NCBI GenBank assembly: GCA_907165275.2
Contig: OU015649.1
Span: 7,098,001 to 7,162,000, forward strand
Direction: 5' to 3'
From: Zygaena filipendulae
Taxonomy: Eukaryota > Arthropoda > Insecta > Lepidoptera > Zygaenidae
DNA: 64,000 nucleotides
Below the pieces are notes generated by a model that did not search any database, was not told the origin of the DNA, and saw nothing but the letters and a program-made list of their open reading frames with translations. A program made the position numbers and the translations under genes. Positions 1-10,589 of the stretch are shown here, in pieces; the first letter of the stretch is position 1; the number at the start of each line of letters is the position of its first letter.

Positions 1-99
1 GGCCTGGCATTTGCATCCATTTCATGATGGCCAGTTAAAACTGATCATATCGTTTAAATGTCAACGTTTGATAACTTTCATATTACGCAATGTATAGTT

Positions 100-395
100 T
101 AATTTTGACAAGACAAGAAGTTCGTGCCAATCCACACGATGTGGTGCGGCGCCGCAGCACAAGCCATTTCGCGGTACTGGCGACCACACGGGCACCGCGG
201 CGCCGCAGCGGCGACAAAAAGAGTAGGCACGTCCATCGCTACGTGACAGAACGAGCCGTTTACTCCCCTCCCCGCTTCGTCTCGACTCCGATGCAAGCGC
301 GGCGCGGCGCCGGAGCGCGCCGCAAGGCGCCATGTGGCTACTACGCATTTTTGTATGTAATATACCGCAGTGGCGCCGCTCAGGCGCCTGACCTG
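100..395. other. GC-rich block, no gene recognised
   Basis: This block is much richer in CG dinucleotides and GGCGCCG-type words than the AT-rich DNA around it. Open frames exist on both strands, but this composition gives long stop-free stretches by chance and none shows a recognisable domain. It may be a GC-rich MITE or a remnant of one. No clear terminal repeats were found. Confidence 0.35.
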
Positions 396-400
396 GGCCC

Positions 401-2140
401 TTATTCACTATGACCATAACACGCCGCGTTAAGATAACGCGCCAAAAAAATTGTTTCTCCCTCGTGATCAAAGTGGTTTCCCTTCAAAAGAACATATTCA
501 CAACGTGTCTTATGGCACACAGAATATCAATTTCTAATATTTTGGCCCCTGGAGCTTTCGGAATTGTGTTTTGGGACGCGCGTTATGGGCAAGGAATTTT
601 GTTGGTTATAGTGAATTAGGGTTTAAATAACTTTAAAATGGAAAACAAACCTTTTTTCTTACTGTATACGACCTAAAACTTTAGAAATCAAGCAGTTCTT
701 CTGATTTACAAGCACTGAAAGTCGTAGGCAAAGTTGTAGGTAAATAACGCAACATTGCCTGGAAGGATAACTTAACAAATAATACGATAATCTTTTCTGT
801 ATTTCTATTCCTTACGCATATTCCTTACGCATGACACCGTACTTGATTTTGGCAGTTAAAATATTGGCATAAACTAATAATTAACTTTTTTACAGCTTGT
901 AGGCAATTTTGTAGCAAGTAGTATAAACTTTCCATACAAAACTAGCGGGGACAACCCTATGGTTGTCAAAAAAAAATCTTTAATCATTACCTAAACTTTT
1001 TTTCTTTCAAAAATTTACCAGAATGCTATAATACACGATAAGTAACAATTACAAATTTTAAATTAAGTATATAACATTACCACTGTGTCTTTTACTTCTG
1101 AAAGCTATTATTATGTATGTAATAACACCAAAAATAGAAACAAAATGCAAAGCATTGGTATTAAATATTCTCTTCAACACAAAAATTACTAAAAAAATAT
1201 CATATCTCCCTGATGTTTTTTACAGCACTGGGAAACTACAGGCAGAAAGGAATATAATATAGGTAATAAAAAAAAAAATAATAATAAAATCCAGTCAGTG
1301 ACAACCCTAGACCTAGGCAATGTTGTGTTAGTCAATTTTATGAAACATTGTACAACATTGTCTTCTATGTTATTTGGATGAAATCGTGTCTATTATACAT
1401 AAAAATTGCAAAAGAAATGGAAAATAGAGAGTATTGTCTTACCCTCAAACGATACCACTACACGAAAACACCGGTTTAATTCCAGATATTTCAAAAGTTG
1501 TGGGACACAAAATATTTTCGTCTGCGCACACCGAGTTTTGTCGCTTCTGACAGAGCAACAACGGAGTTAAAATAAATAATGTGATGCCAGATGAATGTAA
1601 AATCACTACAAAATTGTAAAAAGAAGATTATACGGAACAAACACGAGATATCGCAATCGAAACCATATCGGCGAAGTTGGACCCACTTGGCAAAGTTGCA
1701 GCGTTCTACGGTTTATCAAAACTTTTTTAACATCCTCCCTTTTTGGGAATTTTTTGGTGTAACTGAGGGTTTAATCCAATCGATTTTAAAATATTTTCCA
1801 GTCCTGGCTTATGAATGGCTTATGTTAAGATGTCACCGATGCCGATGTCAGCACATTGGTATTCGGTGGAAACATATTTTACTCTTAGTTAATCATCGGT
1901 GACCAACTCTCTGACATAAAAATGTCTTAAAGCAATGTGTTTCCTAACTATGTCCTTCTATGCATTTCTGGGTTTTGTAACAGCTTTATAGCAGCATCAT
2001 TATCTATTTTTAGTGTTGGAACTTCATTTAGTTGAGTTACTTCCAGGGGCGTCGACTCCGTGGGTGCTCGGGTGCTCCAGCACCCACGAGAGGTAAATAG
2101 TGGGTGCCGAGCACCCACGATTATGAATATCTAAAATAAT
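401..2140. other. Intergenic AT-rich DNA, nothing recognised
   Basis: No coding region, RNA gene or repeat structure could be supported here. Open frames near 410-619 and 1591-1902 are low-complexity and have no domain or splice context. A short stretch around 2050-2120 repeats GGTGCTC/GAGCACC words and looks like the end of a mobile element. Confidence 0.35.
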
Positions 2141-2215
2141 TCTCTTTCTCATCTTTTAACTAAATCTAAATAATATAGGTACTGAAATGTGTGTGTCCCC
2201 ATACAAAACACTTGT

Positions 2216-2260
2216 ATACGCGCTAAACAACCGGCCAACGGTGTGTTGTTTAGCGCGTAT
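2216..2260. repeat. Perfect hairpin, 16-bp arms
   Basis: ATACGCGCTAAACAAC at 2216-2231 is exactly reverse-complemented at 2245-2260, leaving a 13-base spacer. The right arm is followed by a T-rich run. It could be a very small MITE. No target duplication was identified. Confidence 0.6.
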
Positions 2261-2290
2261 TTTTTATATTCTATACAAAAAGTAATGATA

Positions 2291-2676
2291 TCCCACCAAA
2301 AACATAAATGTAAAAAAGGAACCAAGTTCAATACAAAAATTATGCTTGACTGTGGGCTTTACCGCAAAAAGAGTGGAGATCTAAATGAGTGCCAAATTAT
2401 TTAAAAATGTGAGATATTAAAGTAGTTTAGATTTGAATTGGTCAGTTTTTATCAGAATTAAAATATAAATACACATATATGTACTTAATAACTTCATAAA
2501 ATGACTGATGTAATGAAAACTGGCCAAGTCAAGTCTAACCTACTTTAAGATCTCACATTTTTAAATAACTTGGCGCTCATTTAGATCTCCATTCTTTTTG
2601 CGGCGAAGCCCACAGCCAAGCATAATTTTTGTATTGAACTTGGCTCTCCTTTTTTACATTTATGTTTTTGGTGGGA
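2291..2676. mobile_element. Foldback MITE with TA duplication (mariner-like)
   Basis: The element starts TCCCACCAAAAACATAAATG and ends in the reverse complement. It is flanked by TA at 2289-2290 and 2677-2678. The arms pair over roughly 165 bases with scattered mismatches and enclose a short loop near 2475. There is no coding capacity. The TA duplication and long arms suggest a non-autonomous Tc1/mariner-type element, which is an inference from structure only. Confidence 0.75.
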
Positions 2677-2699
2677 TAATAATAATTGGAGTACCTACC

Positions 2700-4560
2700 T
2701 ACTGACACGTTTGCAGTCACTCATTCCAAATCGTTCTAGGAGCTTCTCAGCATAGTGTTTTAAGGGTACGGTGTAGCGAATGAGCGATTGTTGAAAAAAA
2801 AAAACAATTGTCGATTTAGTAGTTCCTCACTATCATTATTCGAATAACAATCGACGAACTAAATTGTAAGGACCTACTACTGCGACGTGTGCGTGCGCTG
2901 CCCGGGTGTACTTACGTTTATTTTCTCCCAAAGAAACGCTTCTCTTCTTTCATCTCTATGCGAGTAGGAGGCTGATCGCGCTATTTTAGAACGATATTAT
3001 CAAAACAAAACCGTGAAATGTCACATACCTATTTGTTTTTAGGTTTTAGGTCGTGACGCGCTCGTTCAAGTTCGATCCAAGGTTAAAAAACATGATTTTC
3101 AATGACTTCAAAAAGTAGTTTATCAAAATAAGAATTGAATCGTCATCTTTAAAATAATCAGCGAGTTATGAAGTATCTACCTATGATTGAAATATTATTT
3201 TGAAAGACATTACAACGATTTGTTTTGGTAATGTCGTTAAGAAATAACGCGCTCGGCCTCATTCCGTAAGTACCTACCTAGGTACATAGTAATTTGTAAT
3301 AACGAGGAGGACATAGGTACCGCACCTATGTCACTCGTTACGATATCCTCCCTCTTTTTGAAAAGAAGTTCCTTAACGTACGGTAAGGATGAGGAAAGGA
3401 GAATAGTCCCCGTCCCCTTAGGGCGTCATATAGGGTGTCGTGCCGTCTGCACTATCCCGTGTTATGTTTGCCCGAATTCAATTAAGTACAGGTTTACACG
3501 GACGACAAATTGCTATAATATAATCTCGCACAAGCCATGAAATGTAAAGCATGGTAATATAATGATGAGACGATGATGAGATAATAATGGAATGGATAAC
3601 AGAACAGTATAATGGATAGGCGGGCATGTCCGGACTATTAAATGAGCGACACATCTAGAGCGAGTTGCATCAACATAGTTATGAGTTATCCAGCATACCG
3701 GATATCCGTAGGGAACACGGAGCAGTGCCTGGGACTTGCGACCCAGGTGTAGGTTTAAAGCAAAAGTGTGAGCAGGTGACGGGTCCATTTCCATTTTCTC
3801 TTTGGTTCGAATTGCAGTCAGAGGCATATCTACCCATGATGTAGGGTGCGCATTGCTCACCGCTCGCGGGCGCAGCGATCCTAGGGGGCACCGAGCGCCG
3901 CTCGCTACGAAGACCCAATGGCGCGCGCGTTCGCCGGCCGCGATACTTTCAATGATCAACGTAAAAAGAGCCTCGCCTTGCATACATCCTGCACAGCATC
4001 CGGAGCTCTGCTTGTATACTACCACTCATCACTATAACTATTACAATCGCATATATACCATACAAACAATAGAAATAGAACACTTCTTACGATCACTCAA
4101 GTCGAGCAGAGTGACTTACTACCAAGACAAGCGCTCGCCTGGCATGATACTAGTATTTATTGTTACCCACAACCCTACCAACGGCCGCGAGGGACTTTAA
4201 TTCTGAGGTGGGTACAAACTAAATAACAGTGTTGCTATAACATAATGCTAGAATTCCTAATCGTAACATATGACATCTCGCGCTTTGCGCGACATAGGGT
4301 GCACGGTGCACACTCAGGGTGCACAGTGGCGTAGCGTGCCTCGGCGGGGCCCTGTATCAAAATGAAACCAAACCAAATTAAATGAAGGTAAAGATTTCTC
4401 ACAAAAGAAAGCTAGCCAAACAATAGGCTATTTGAATAGGTACTTTTTTTTCTAAATTCTATTTAACTAGTCCGTCAGTTAGATAATAAAAAAGTAATGG
4501 ACATTACTCTTCGTAGAATATGTCTCTCGTAGACATATTTTTTACTATTTCAAATTAATG
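2700..4560. other. Intergenic DNA, no gene supported
   Basis: No gene could be supported. A GC-rich patch at about 3830-3960 opens frames on both strands without any recognisable domain. The segment GTCACTCGTTACGATATCC near 3330-3350 resembles the start of the LTR family found at 13900-14864, so a decayed LTR fragment may lie here. Confidence 0.3.
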
Positions 4561-4582
4561 CAAATATGTATACCTACTTACC

Positions 4583-4640
4583 CAGGGGCGGATCCAGGAT
4601 TTGGTTGAGGGGGGGCAATTTGGTTACACCATGAAATTTT
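4583..4640 (+). repeat. hAT-like terminus fragment
   Basis: CAGGGGCGGATCCAGG at 4583 is a terminal sequence typical of hAT elements. The same end recurs, inverted, at 12147-12162. No matching 8-bp duplication was found between the two sites, so this is called only as a fragment. Confidence 0.35.
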
Positions 4641-4730
4641 TTGAATTAACAGGATAGACAAAAAAGTCCATTAATAAAATTTAAGTGCTTCATATTGAGA
4701 GCATCTGAATTGAGCTTATGTATGTATTAT

Positions 4731-4934
4731 TGTTGAAGTGGGCAATATAACACTAGGTTGTCTATGGGCGCTGCTCTATGCCGCCCTCTTCTCTATGCTG
4801 TCTGTGTTCTGGAGCCAAAATAATGTGTGCCTAACAATAGCTGTGTGAAATTGTAACTAACTATAAAATCATTAAAATAAATCTTTATTACGTTCCTCCC
4901 AAACACTGCACTCTTTTAATTACCAACCTTAACA
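4731..4934 (+). repeat. 5' LTR of Copia element
   Basis: This 204-bp repeat starts TGTTGAAGTG and ends CCTTAACA, the usual TG..CA ends. It reads the same as the copy at 9051-9254 at every position. An AATAAA signal lies in AAAATAAATC near 4877, consistent with a polyadenylation signal inside the LTR. Confidence 0.95.
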
Positions 4935-4948
4935 GGTTATGGGCCCAG
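4935..4948 (+). other. Primer-binding site, initiator tRNA-Met internal region
   Basis: GGTTATGGGCCCAG directly follows the 5' LTR. It is complementary to the anticodon stem-loop region of initiator tRNA-Met rather than to a tRNA 3' end. This matches the half-tRNA priming known for Drosophila copia. The tRNA match is from memory of the conserved iMet sequence. Confidence 0.7.
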
Positions 4949-4973
4949 ACCCGCTAAAAGAGGAGGAACAGAC

Positions 4974-7880
4974 GTGTTGTGCAGAGTTATAAAACAATTT
5001 CGAAGAGAAGCGTCCAAGATGGAGACCGGGTGCTCACATTCACAGAGCGTTCATAAGTTGAACGATACGAACTACGCCGTGTGGAAGTATCAACTGCAAA
5101 TAATATTGCGTTCGAGAGGGCTCTTATCAGTTGTCGACGGGAGCCGAATAAAACCAGAAGTAATAGAGGGAGATGTTACCTCGAAAAGTAACTTTACAAA
5201 ATGGCTGGACGACGATGCGAAGGCGCAAGAATTGTTAGTGACGCGGGTTCAAGACAAGGTATTAACACACCTACTATCCTGTAAAAGTAGCGCCGAGATC
5301 TGGCAAAAGCTTGCAACGATTTATGAGCCAAAGTCGAAGGTTAGCGTTCACTTGGTTCAACAGAAGTTTTTCAACCTTAAATTCGAAGAGCCGGTCGCAG
5401 GTTTTATCTCGCAGCTTGAAGATTTGCGCCATCAACTGGACGGGTTTGGTGAGAAGATGTCAGACACGATGCTCATTACCAAAATTTTAATGACATTGCC
5501 TGAGAAGTATAGGCATTTCGTCTCGGCGTGGGAGTCCGTTCCAGAAAGTTGTCAGAGCTTCCAAACTCTGGTATCACGGTTGCTGATTGAAGAAGAAAGG
5601 TATCGCGCGGAGCCTGAGCAGTCGTCAGCACTTGTGGCAACCCAGCGACGTCGGGTTAACCACAAATATAAAAGTGAAAGTGAAAGTGTAGTGCTAAAGT
5701 GCTTTGAGTGTGGAAAGCAAGGCCATTTAAGGAGAGACTGTAGGCAACGGAAATGTCATTTTTGTCATAAGGCAGGACACTTAATTAAAGACTGTAAGAT
5801 GATAAACAATAAACAAAATGTAAGCATACAAAATGAAAATAAAAATGCTTTCGTTATGTCACCGAGAGTTGAAGGTAATGTATTCATTTTAGATTCAGGT
5901 GCAAGTGAGCACATGACTCACTCTAAAAATCTATTCTTAACGTTTCAAAACTTATCAAATAGGTATGTAACTGTGGGTGATGGAAAGCAACTTGAAGTTA
6001 AAGGTGTGGGAAATATTGAGTTGTCTGCTTTCAATGGAGATGAATACATACCTACAACTCTCAATAATGTCTTGTATGTGCCGGAATTAAGTGCCAATTT
6101 GTTCTCATTAGGGTGTGCGTTGGACAGAGGTCACATGATGATATCTACTGTAACCGGGTGTAAATTATTAAAAGAAGGGAGGGTTGTTGCTTTAGCTGAC
6201 CGTGTCGATAAAATGTATATCATGAAATTTAAGATGGATCACATTGCTTTAGTTACATTGTCTGAGTGGCATGAACGCATGGCTCACCAAAATTTTCGCT
6301 ATGTTAAACAATGTTTAGATTTAAATAATGTTAAGTATGAAGGACAGACTGAGCAGTGTCATTCGTGTATTCAAGGGAAACAGCATAGGGGTCCATTCAG
6401 TGCCAGCGAAAGTCGAGCAGAGAAGCCGGGTGAATTAATACATATGGATCTATGCGGAGAGATGACACCAGCTTCATTAGGAGGGTCGCTGTATTTTCTA
6501 TTAATAAAAGACGATTATAGCAGTTATAGAAATGTTTATTTTATGCGGCACAAATCTGAAACAAAAATTTTAATTGAAGAATTCATAGCAAGATTTGAAA
6601 ATGAGTTCAGCTGTAAAATAAAAAGGGTGCGGTCAGACAATGGAAAAGAATTCATTAATCAGGATGTGGAGAAAATGTTCAAATCAAAGGGGATCATACA
6701 TGAGACAACGGTTTGCTACACACCGGAGCAAAATGGAAGAATTGAAAGAGAAATGAGGACAATCGTGGAGTCAGCAAGAACGATGATTATACAAGGAGAA
6801 CTAAGTAAGGAGATGTGGGCTGAAGCAGTCAACACTGCTGTGTTCACCATAAACAGAACTGGAGCAAGCAAGGAAAAAGGGAAGACACCGTACGAGCTGC
6901 TATACAAAAAGAGTTTTGATCTAAATTACCTAAGGACCTTTGGTACCGAGGTGTACATTCATGTACCTAAAGAAAGAAGAACAAAATGGGACTCCAAAAG
7001 CAAGCGAGGAATTTTCGTCGGTTATGGAGAACATTGTAAGGGTTACAGGGTTTGGCTGCCAAATACAAAGAGAGTTGAAACATATAGAGATGTGGTTTTT
7101 ATTGAGAAGAAAAACATAGAAGAGATGAAACAGCCAGAAGAGATAAAAATAGATGAAATATGTACCACAATGCCTGAAGAAAAACGTTATGATGACAGAG
7201 AAGAAGTAATTATTGAAGATCAAGAAAATCTCAATGAAGAAGATCAAGAAAATCTACCTGAAGTGTCACTCGAACAAGAGAACCAGAAAGATAGTCAAGA
7301 ACTCGAAAGTGATATGGGTGAATTAGAAATGCTGGAAGAACATTTAGAAGATGATTTTTATGATGCAGAATTAGAACCTGAAAACGGAGAAGAAACAAGA
7401 AGACAGACTAGAAGACAAGTAAAAAAGCCAGCTTGGTTACAAGAGTATGATACAGTATTCATGGCACAAACTGAAGAGCAGTTATCATTCAAAGAAGCAA
7501 CAAGTGGAGAAAACTCAGATCATTGGTTGGAGGCAATAGAAAACGAACTAAAGGCGTTAAATAGAAATGAGACTTGGATTGAGACTGAGTTACCAGACGG
7601 AAAGAAACCAATTCAAGCAAAGTGGGTATTTAAGATTAAAAAGGAAGAAAATGGTAAACTTCAATATAAAGCACGTTTAGTTGCGCGAGGTTTCCAGCAA
7701 AGAGAGAAGTTCGATCATGCAGAGATCTATGCGCCAGTGGCCAAACTAACCACATTCAGAATCCTAATTGCTATAGCAGCTAAATACAATTTATATATGA
7801 ACCAGATGGATGTAAAAAGTGCGTTTCTCTATGGAGACATAGATGAAGAGGTATATTTAGAAAAAACCAGATGGATTTAA
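4974..7880 (+). CDS. Copia polyprotein, gag through 5' part of reverse transcriptase
   Basis: This 968-residue frame encodes most of a Copia gag-pol polyprotein. The N-terminal third is a gag domain with two CCHC zinc knuckles at about residues 243-275 (CFECGKQGHLRRDC and CHFCHKAGHLIKDC). An aspartic protease follows with LDSGAS near residue 307. The integrase has the HHCC zinc region near 432-470 and the D, D, E catalytic signatures in HMDLCG, RSDNGKEF and PEQNGRIERE. An acidic linker leads into the reverse transcriptase (KARLVARGFQQ, MDVKSAFLYGD). The frame then leaves the pol frame at an A6 run (7861-7866) and stops at 7880. A downstream start at the Met in SKMETG is also possible. The identity is clear, and the frame break is the only defect seen. 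Confidence 0.9.
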   Translation: MLCRVIKQFRREASKMETGCSHSQSVHKLNDTNYAVWKYQLQIILRSRGLLSVVDGSRIKPEVIEGDVTSKSNFTKWLDDDAKAQELLVTRVQDKVLTHLLSCKSSAEIWQKLATIYEPKSKVSVHLVQQKFFNLKFEEPVAGFISQLEDLRHQLDGFGEKMSDTMLITKILMTLPEKYRHFVSAWESVPESCQSFQTLVSRLLIEEERYRAEPEQSSALVATQRRRVNHKYKSESESVVLKCFECGKQGHLRRDCRQRKCHFCHKAGHLIKDCKMINNKQNVSIQNENKNAFVMSPRVEGNVFILDSGASEHMTHSKNLFLTFQNLSNRYVTVGDGKQLEVKGVGNIELSAFNGDEYIPTTLNNVLYVPELSANLFSLGCALDRGHMMISTVTGCKLLKEGRVVALADRVDKMYIMKFKMDHIALVTLSEWHERMAHQNFRYVKQCLDLNNVKYEGQTEQCHSCIQGKQHRGPFSASESRAEKPGELIHMDLCGEMTPASLGGSLYFLLIKDDYSSYRNVYFMRHKSETKILIEEFIARFENEFSCKIKRVRSDNGKEFINQDVEKMFKSKGIIHETTVCYTPEQNGRIEREMRTIVESARTMIIQGELSKEMWAEAVNTAVFTINRTGASKEKGKTPYELLYKKSFDLNYLRTFGTEVYIHVPKERRTKWDSKSKRGIFVGYGEHCKGYRVWLPNTKRVETYRDVVFIEKKNIEEMKQPEEIKIDEICTTMPEEKRYDDREEVIIEDQENLNEEDQENLPEVSLEQENQKDSQELESDMGELEMLEEHLEDDFYDAELEPENGEETRRQTRRQVKKPAWLQEYDTVFMAQTEEQLSFKEATSGENSDHWLEAIENELKALNRNETWIETELPDGKKPIQAKWVFKIKKEENGKLQYKARLVARGFQQREKFDHAEIYAPVAKLTTFRILIAIAAKYNLYMNQMDVKSAFLYGDIDEEVYLEKTRWI

Positions 7881-8991
7881 AAGGGATGGAAAGGTACTGA
7901 AATTAAAGAAATCACTATATGGGTTAAAGAAGAGTCCAAGAAAGTGGAATGAAAAGTTCAACAGTTTTTTGCTCAACGAAGGATTCATAAGAAGTCGGAG
8001 TGATTGGTGCTTATACTATAAAACAGGAATGAAGTTCTATGTACTGGTTTATGTGGACGATATATTACTACTTAGTGAAAATCAAACAGAAATTGACAGG
8101 ATAAAGACAGTATTAAAAGAAGAGTTTGAGATGAAAGATATGCAAGGAGTAACTAAATATCTGGGAATTAATATTGTCAAGAAAAAGGAGAGTATTGAGT
8201 TAGATCAGAGGGACTATTTAAATGATATTTTAAATCACTACAATATGCAGGAGTGTAAGTCATTGAAGACACCAATCGAGCCAGGACTGAACATATCAGA
8301 AACACCATCAGAAGACAAAGAATTAATTACTAGATGTAGAAGCTTGATTGGCAGCTTAATGTATGCAATGTTGGGTAGCAGGCCTGATATATGTTTTGCA
8401 CTGAGTTATTTAAGCCGCTTCCAATCAAAGGGAAATGAAGACCTATGGAAAGCTTTGAAGAGAGTACTACGATACCTAAAAGGAAGTCTAGATTTGAAAT
8501 TGATGTACAAGAAAACTGAAGAGGAGCCTTTACTAGGATATTGCGATGCAGATTGGGGAGGTGATGTACATGACAGGAAATCAACATCAGGATATATAAT
8601 GAAAGTGTTTGGATGCACTGTGTCATGGGCAAGCAGCAAACAGCAGTGCATTTCTTTATCATCTACAGAAGCAGAATTTATAGCACTAGCAAAAGGGGCA
8701 TCAGAAGCATCATGGCTTAGAAATCTGTTAAATGAGATAGGGGTTCAGTGCAATGACATCTGTATGTTTGAAGACAATCAGTCAGTCATTCATACTACGA
8801 AAAATCCTGAAAATCATAGGAGACTCAAACATATCGATATAAAATATCATTTTGTAAGAGATCTTGTAGAGCGTAAAATTGTAAAATTAAAATATGTGTC
8901 AACGGAGAATCAGTTAGCAGACTTTTTAACAAAGCCTCTAAATACTGTTAAATTTGAAAATTGTAGAGATGGTATATTATTATTAGTGTAA
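7867..8991 (+). pseudogene. Copia polyprotein, 3' part of reverse transcriptase and RNase H
   Basis: The pol reading frame continues here, one base out of register with the upstream frame. It carries the YVDD active site of the reverse transcriptase (YVLVYVDDILLLS). It then carries a Copia-type RNase H with CDADWGGD, the SLSSTEAEF block and a C-terminal QLADFLTKPL motif. It ends 59 bases before the 3' LTR. No ATG lies at the junction (the first is near 7969), so as it stands this part would not be made. One base too many in the A6 run at 7861-7866 is enough to explain the shift. Whether that base is real or a homopolymer error cannot be decided here. Confidence 0.85.
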
Positions 8992-9041
8992 GTGATTATT
9001 TTTGATTATGTTGAGTCATTTTAAGTTTTGTGTGTTAAATT

Positions 9042-9050
9042 GAGGGAGGG
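9042..9050 (+). other. Polypurine tract of Copia element
   Basis: GAGGGAGGG lies immediately 5' of the 3' LTR. That is the expected place and composition for the plus-strand primer. Confidence 0.8.
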
Positions 9051-9254
9051 TGTTGAAGTGGGCAATATAACACTAGGTTGTCTATGGGCGCTGCTCTATG
9101 CCGCCCTCTTCTCTATGCTGTCTGTGTTCTGGAGCCAAAATAATGTGTGCCTAACAATAGCTGTGTGAAATTGTAACTAACTATAAAATCATTAAAATAA
9201 ATCTTTATTACGTTCCTCCCAAACACTGCACTCTTTTAATTACCAACCTTAACA
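9051..9254 (+). repeat. 3' LTR of Copia element
   Basis: This copy is identical to 4731-4934 over 204 bp and is followed by the target duplication ATTAT at 9255-9259. Confidence 0.95.
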
Positions 9255-9277
9255 ATTATATTATCTGTATGTTTCGC

Positions 9278-10170
9278 GATTTTTTAACCGACTTCCAAAA
9301 AGGAGGAGGTTACGCATTCCGCTGTATGTTTTTTTTTTTATATTACTCGAAGCTAGGGTTGGAACGATTTCGAAAGTTCATTTTTTGTTTGAAAGCGTAT
9401 ACTCCCAATTAGATCCTATTGCCACCAAGTGGGATCTGATGATGGGATCTTATGGTTTAAGAATCTTTATTATCCTCAAAAGATCTTGGGAAAATCGTGG
9501 GAACTCTTCAAAAATAATAGGCACACCTATAGCGATTTGGGTATTTTTCATAGTAAATCGTTCATTTGCTTTCGGAAAGCAAAATTTGAAGAAGTGGAAC
9601 TGATCATGAAGACCACAAGTGTTCATCGGAACTACTCAACAATAATACGTATTTCACGGGTTTCGATTGGACCGATTTAGAAAATTGATTTTGTTGTTTG
9701 AAAGGGTATACTCCCAAGTTGGTCCCATTGTCACCAAATCGAGAACCTGATGATGGAATCATGGAGAAATCAAGAGAACTCTTCAAAAATTGCAGACACA
9801 CCTATAGCGATTTTTGTATTTTTTATAGTAAATCGTTTATTTGCTTTTGGAAAGCAAAATTTGAAGAAGTGAAACTGATGATGAAGACCACAGATGGTCA
9901 TCGGAACTACTCAATAAAAGGTATTTCACGAGTTCCGATTCGTTAACTTTAATATGGTTCCTAAATAATTTATGCTCGTCACAATGTATATGGTAAAGTG
10001 GAACTGATGATGACGTACCAGGAGAACTCCTCAACAATCAACGTCCCTGTCGTCCCGTCGGTAAAAGCAGTATTTTGTAAAAGGCGATGAGCAATTGACA
10101 TTAGGCTATTGTAACTTAGATAAATTACAAACGGACTCACTTGAAAGCAAGAAATAAACAAAATTTTAAC
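9278..10170 (+). repeat. Interspersed repeat B, copy 1 (internally tandem, noncoding)
   Basis: The segment starts with AACCGACTTCCAAAAAGGAGG. It then repeats a module of about 200-250 bases built around GAAGTGGAACTGATGATGAAG, TGGTCATCGGAACTACTC and TATTTCACGGGTTCC. Related copies lie inverted at 13056-13866 and in the same orientation at 62715-63440. Short open frames in the copies are conserved only because the DNA repeat is. No protein domain is visible. Confidence 0.75.
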
Positions 10171-10585
10171 AAAAAAAATTAAAACAGACTTCCAACAACA
10201 CAAAACTAAAAAGCTAAAAATAACAAAATATCGATTTTATCCAACAGACAAAAATACACGTAAGTTTATTTTTGGTAGTTATTACCAGTAGTTATTATAC
10301 CAGTACCAGTAGTTATTATTGGTTTATTCTACCACTTGACTACTATTATTATTTGAAGTCGGTGACAAGCCAAATATGGCGTAGGTACATGGGCTAAGTC
10401 CAGTCCCGCCACGAGTTCGTTGTGAGCTGAACAACCCAAGTGGGTAGACGTAAGCGGGCTTGGCACCGAATTTAAATCAAAAAGTGGTAGCACAAACCAA
10501 CAATAGTATTACATGTATTTTTGTCTGATGGATTAAGTCGGTATTTTGTTATTTTTAGCTTTTTAGTTTTATGTTTTTCATATTT
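10171..10585. repeat. Foldback element C, copy 1
   Basis: The left arm (AAAACAGACTTCC.. through AACAAAATATCG..) is mirrored by a right arm ending in TTTGTTATTTTTAGC, TTTTTAGTTTTATG. The centre contains AAGTCGGTGACAAGCC and GGTAGCACAAACCAA. It sits directly against repeat B, as do the copies at 12700-13055 and 63440-63590. Confidence 0.6.
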
Positions 10586-10589
10586 AAAA

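Larger units (their letters stand above)
4731..9254 (+). mobile_element. Copia-type LTR retrotransposon, near full length
   Basis: The element carries two 204-bp LTRs that read identically. It has a primer-binding site right after the 5' LTR, a purine-rich tract right before the 3' LTR, and a 5-bp target duplication ATTAT (4726-4730 and 9255-9259). The internal region encodes gag, protease, integrase, reverse transcriptase and RNase H in the Copia order, with integrase before reverse transcriptase. Identical LTRs indicate a very recent insertion. A single frame break splits the polyprotein, so this copy is probably not autonomous unless the break is a sequencing error. Confidence 0.95.

Noticed and set aside
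61..471. Overlapping open frames on both strands in the GC-rich block
   Set aside because: The length of the frames follows from base composition (few stop codons). There is no domain, codon bias or splice context.
3513..4200. 170-residue (minus) and 132-residue (plus) open frames
   Set aside because: They overlap on opposite strands in a GC-rich patch and neither shows recognisable protein features.
6716..7247. Minus-strand open frames inside the Copia element
   Set aside because: They are shadows of the polyprotein frame and low-complexity when translated.
7861..7866. Programmed frameshift in Copia pol
   Set aside because: Copia elements normally encode one continuous polyprotein, and the shift falls inside the reverse transcriptase core. 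A defect or a homopolymer error is more likely.
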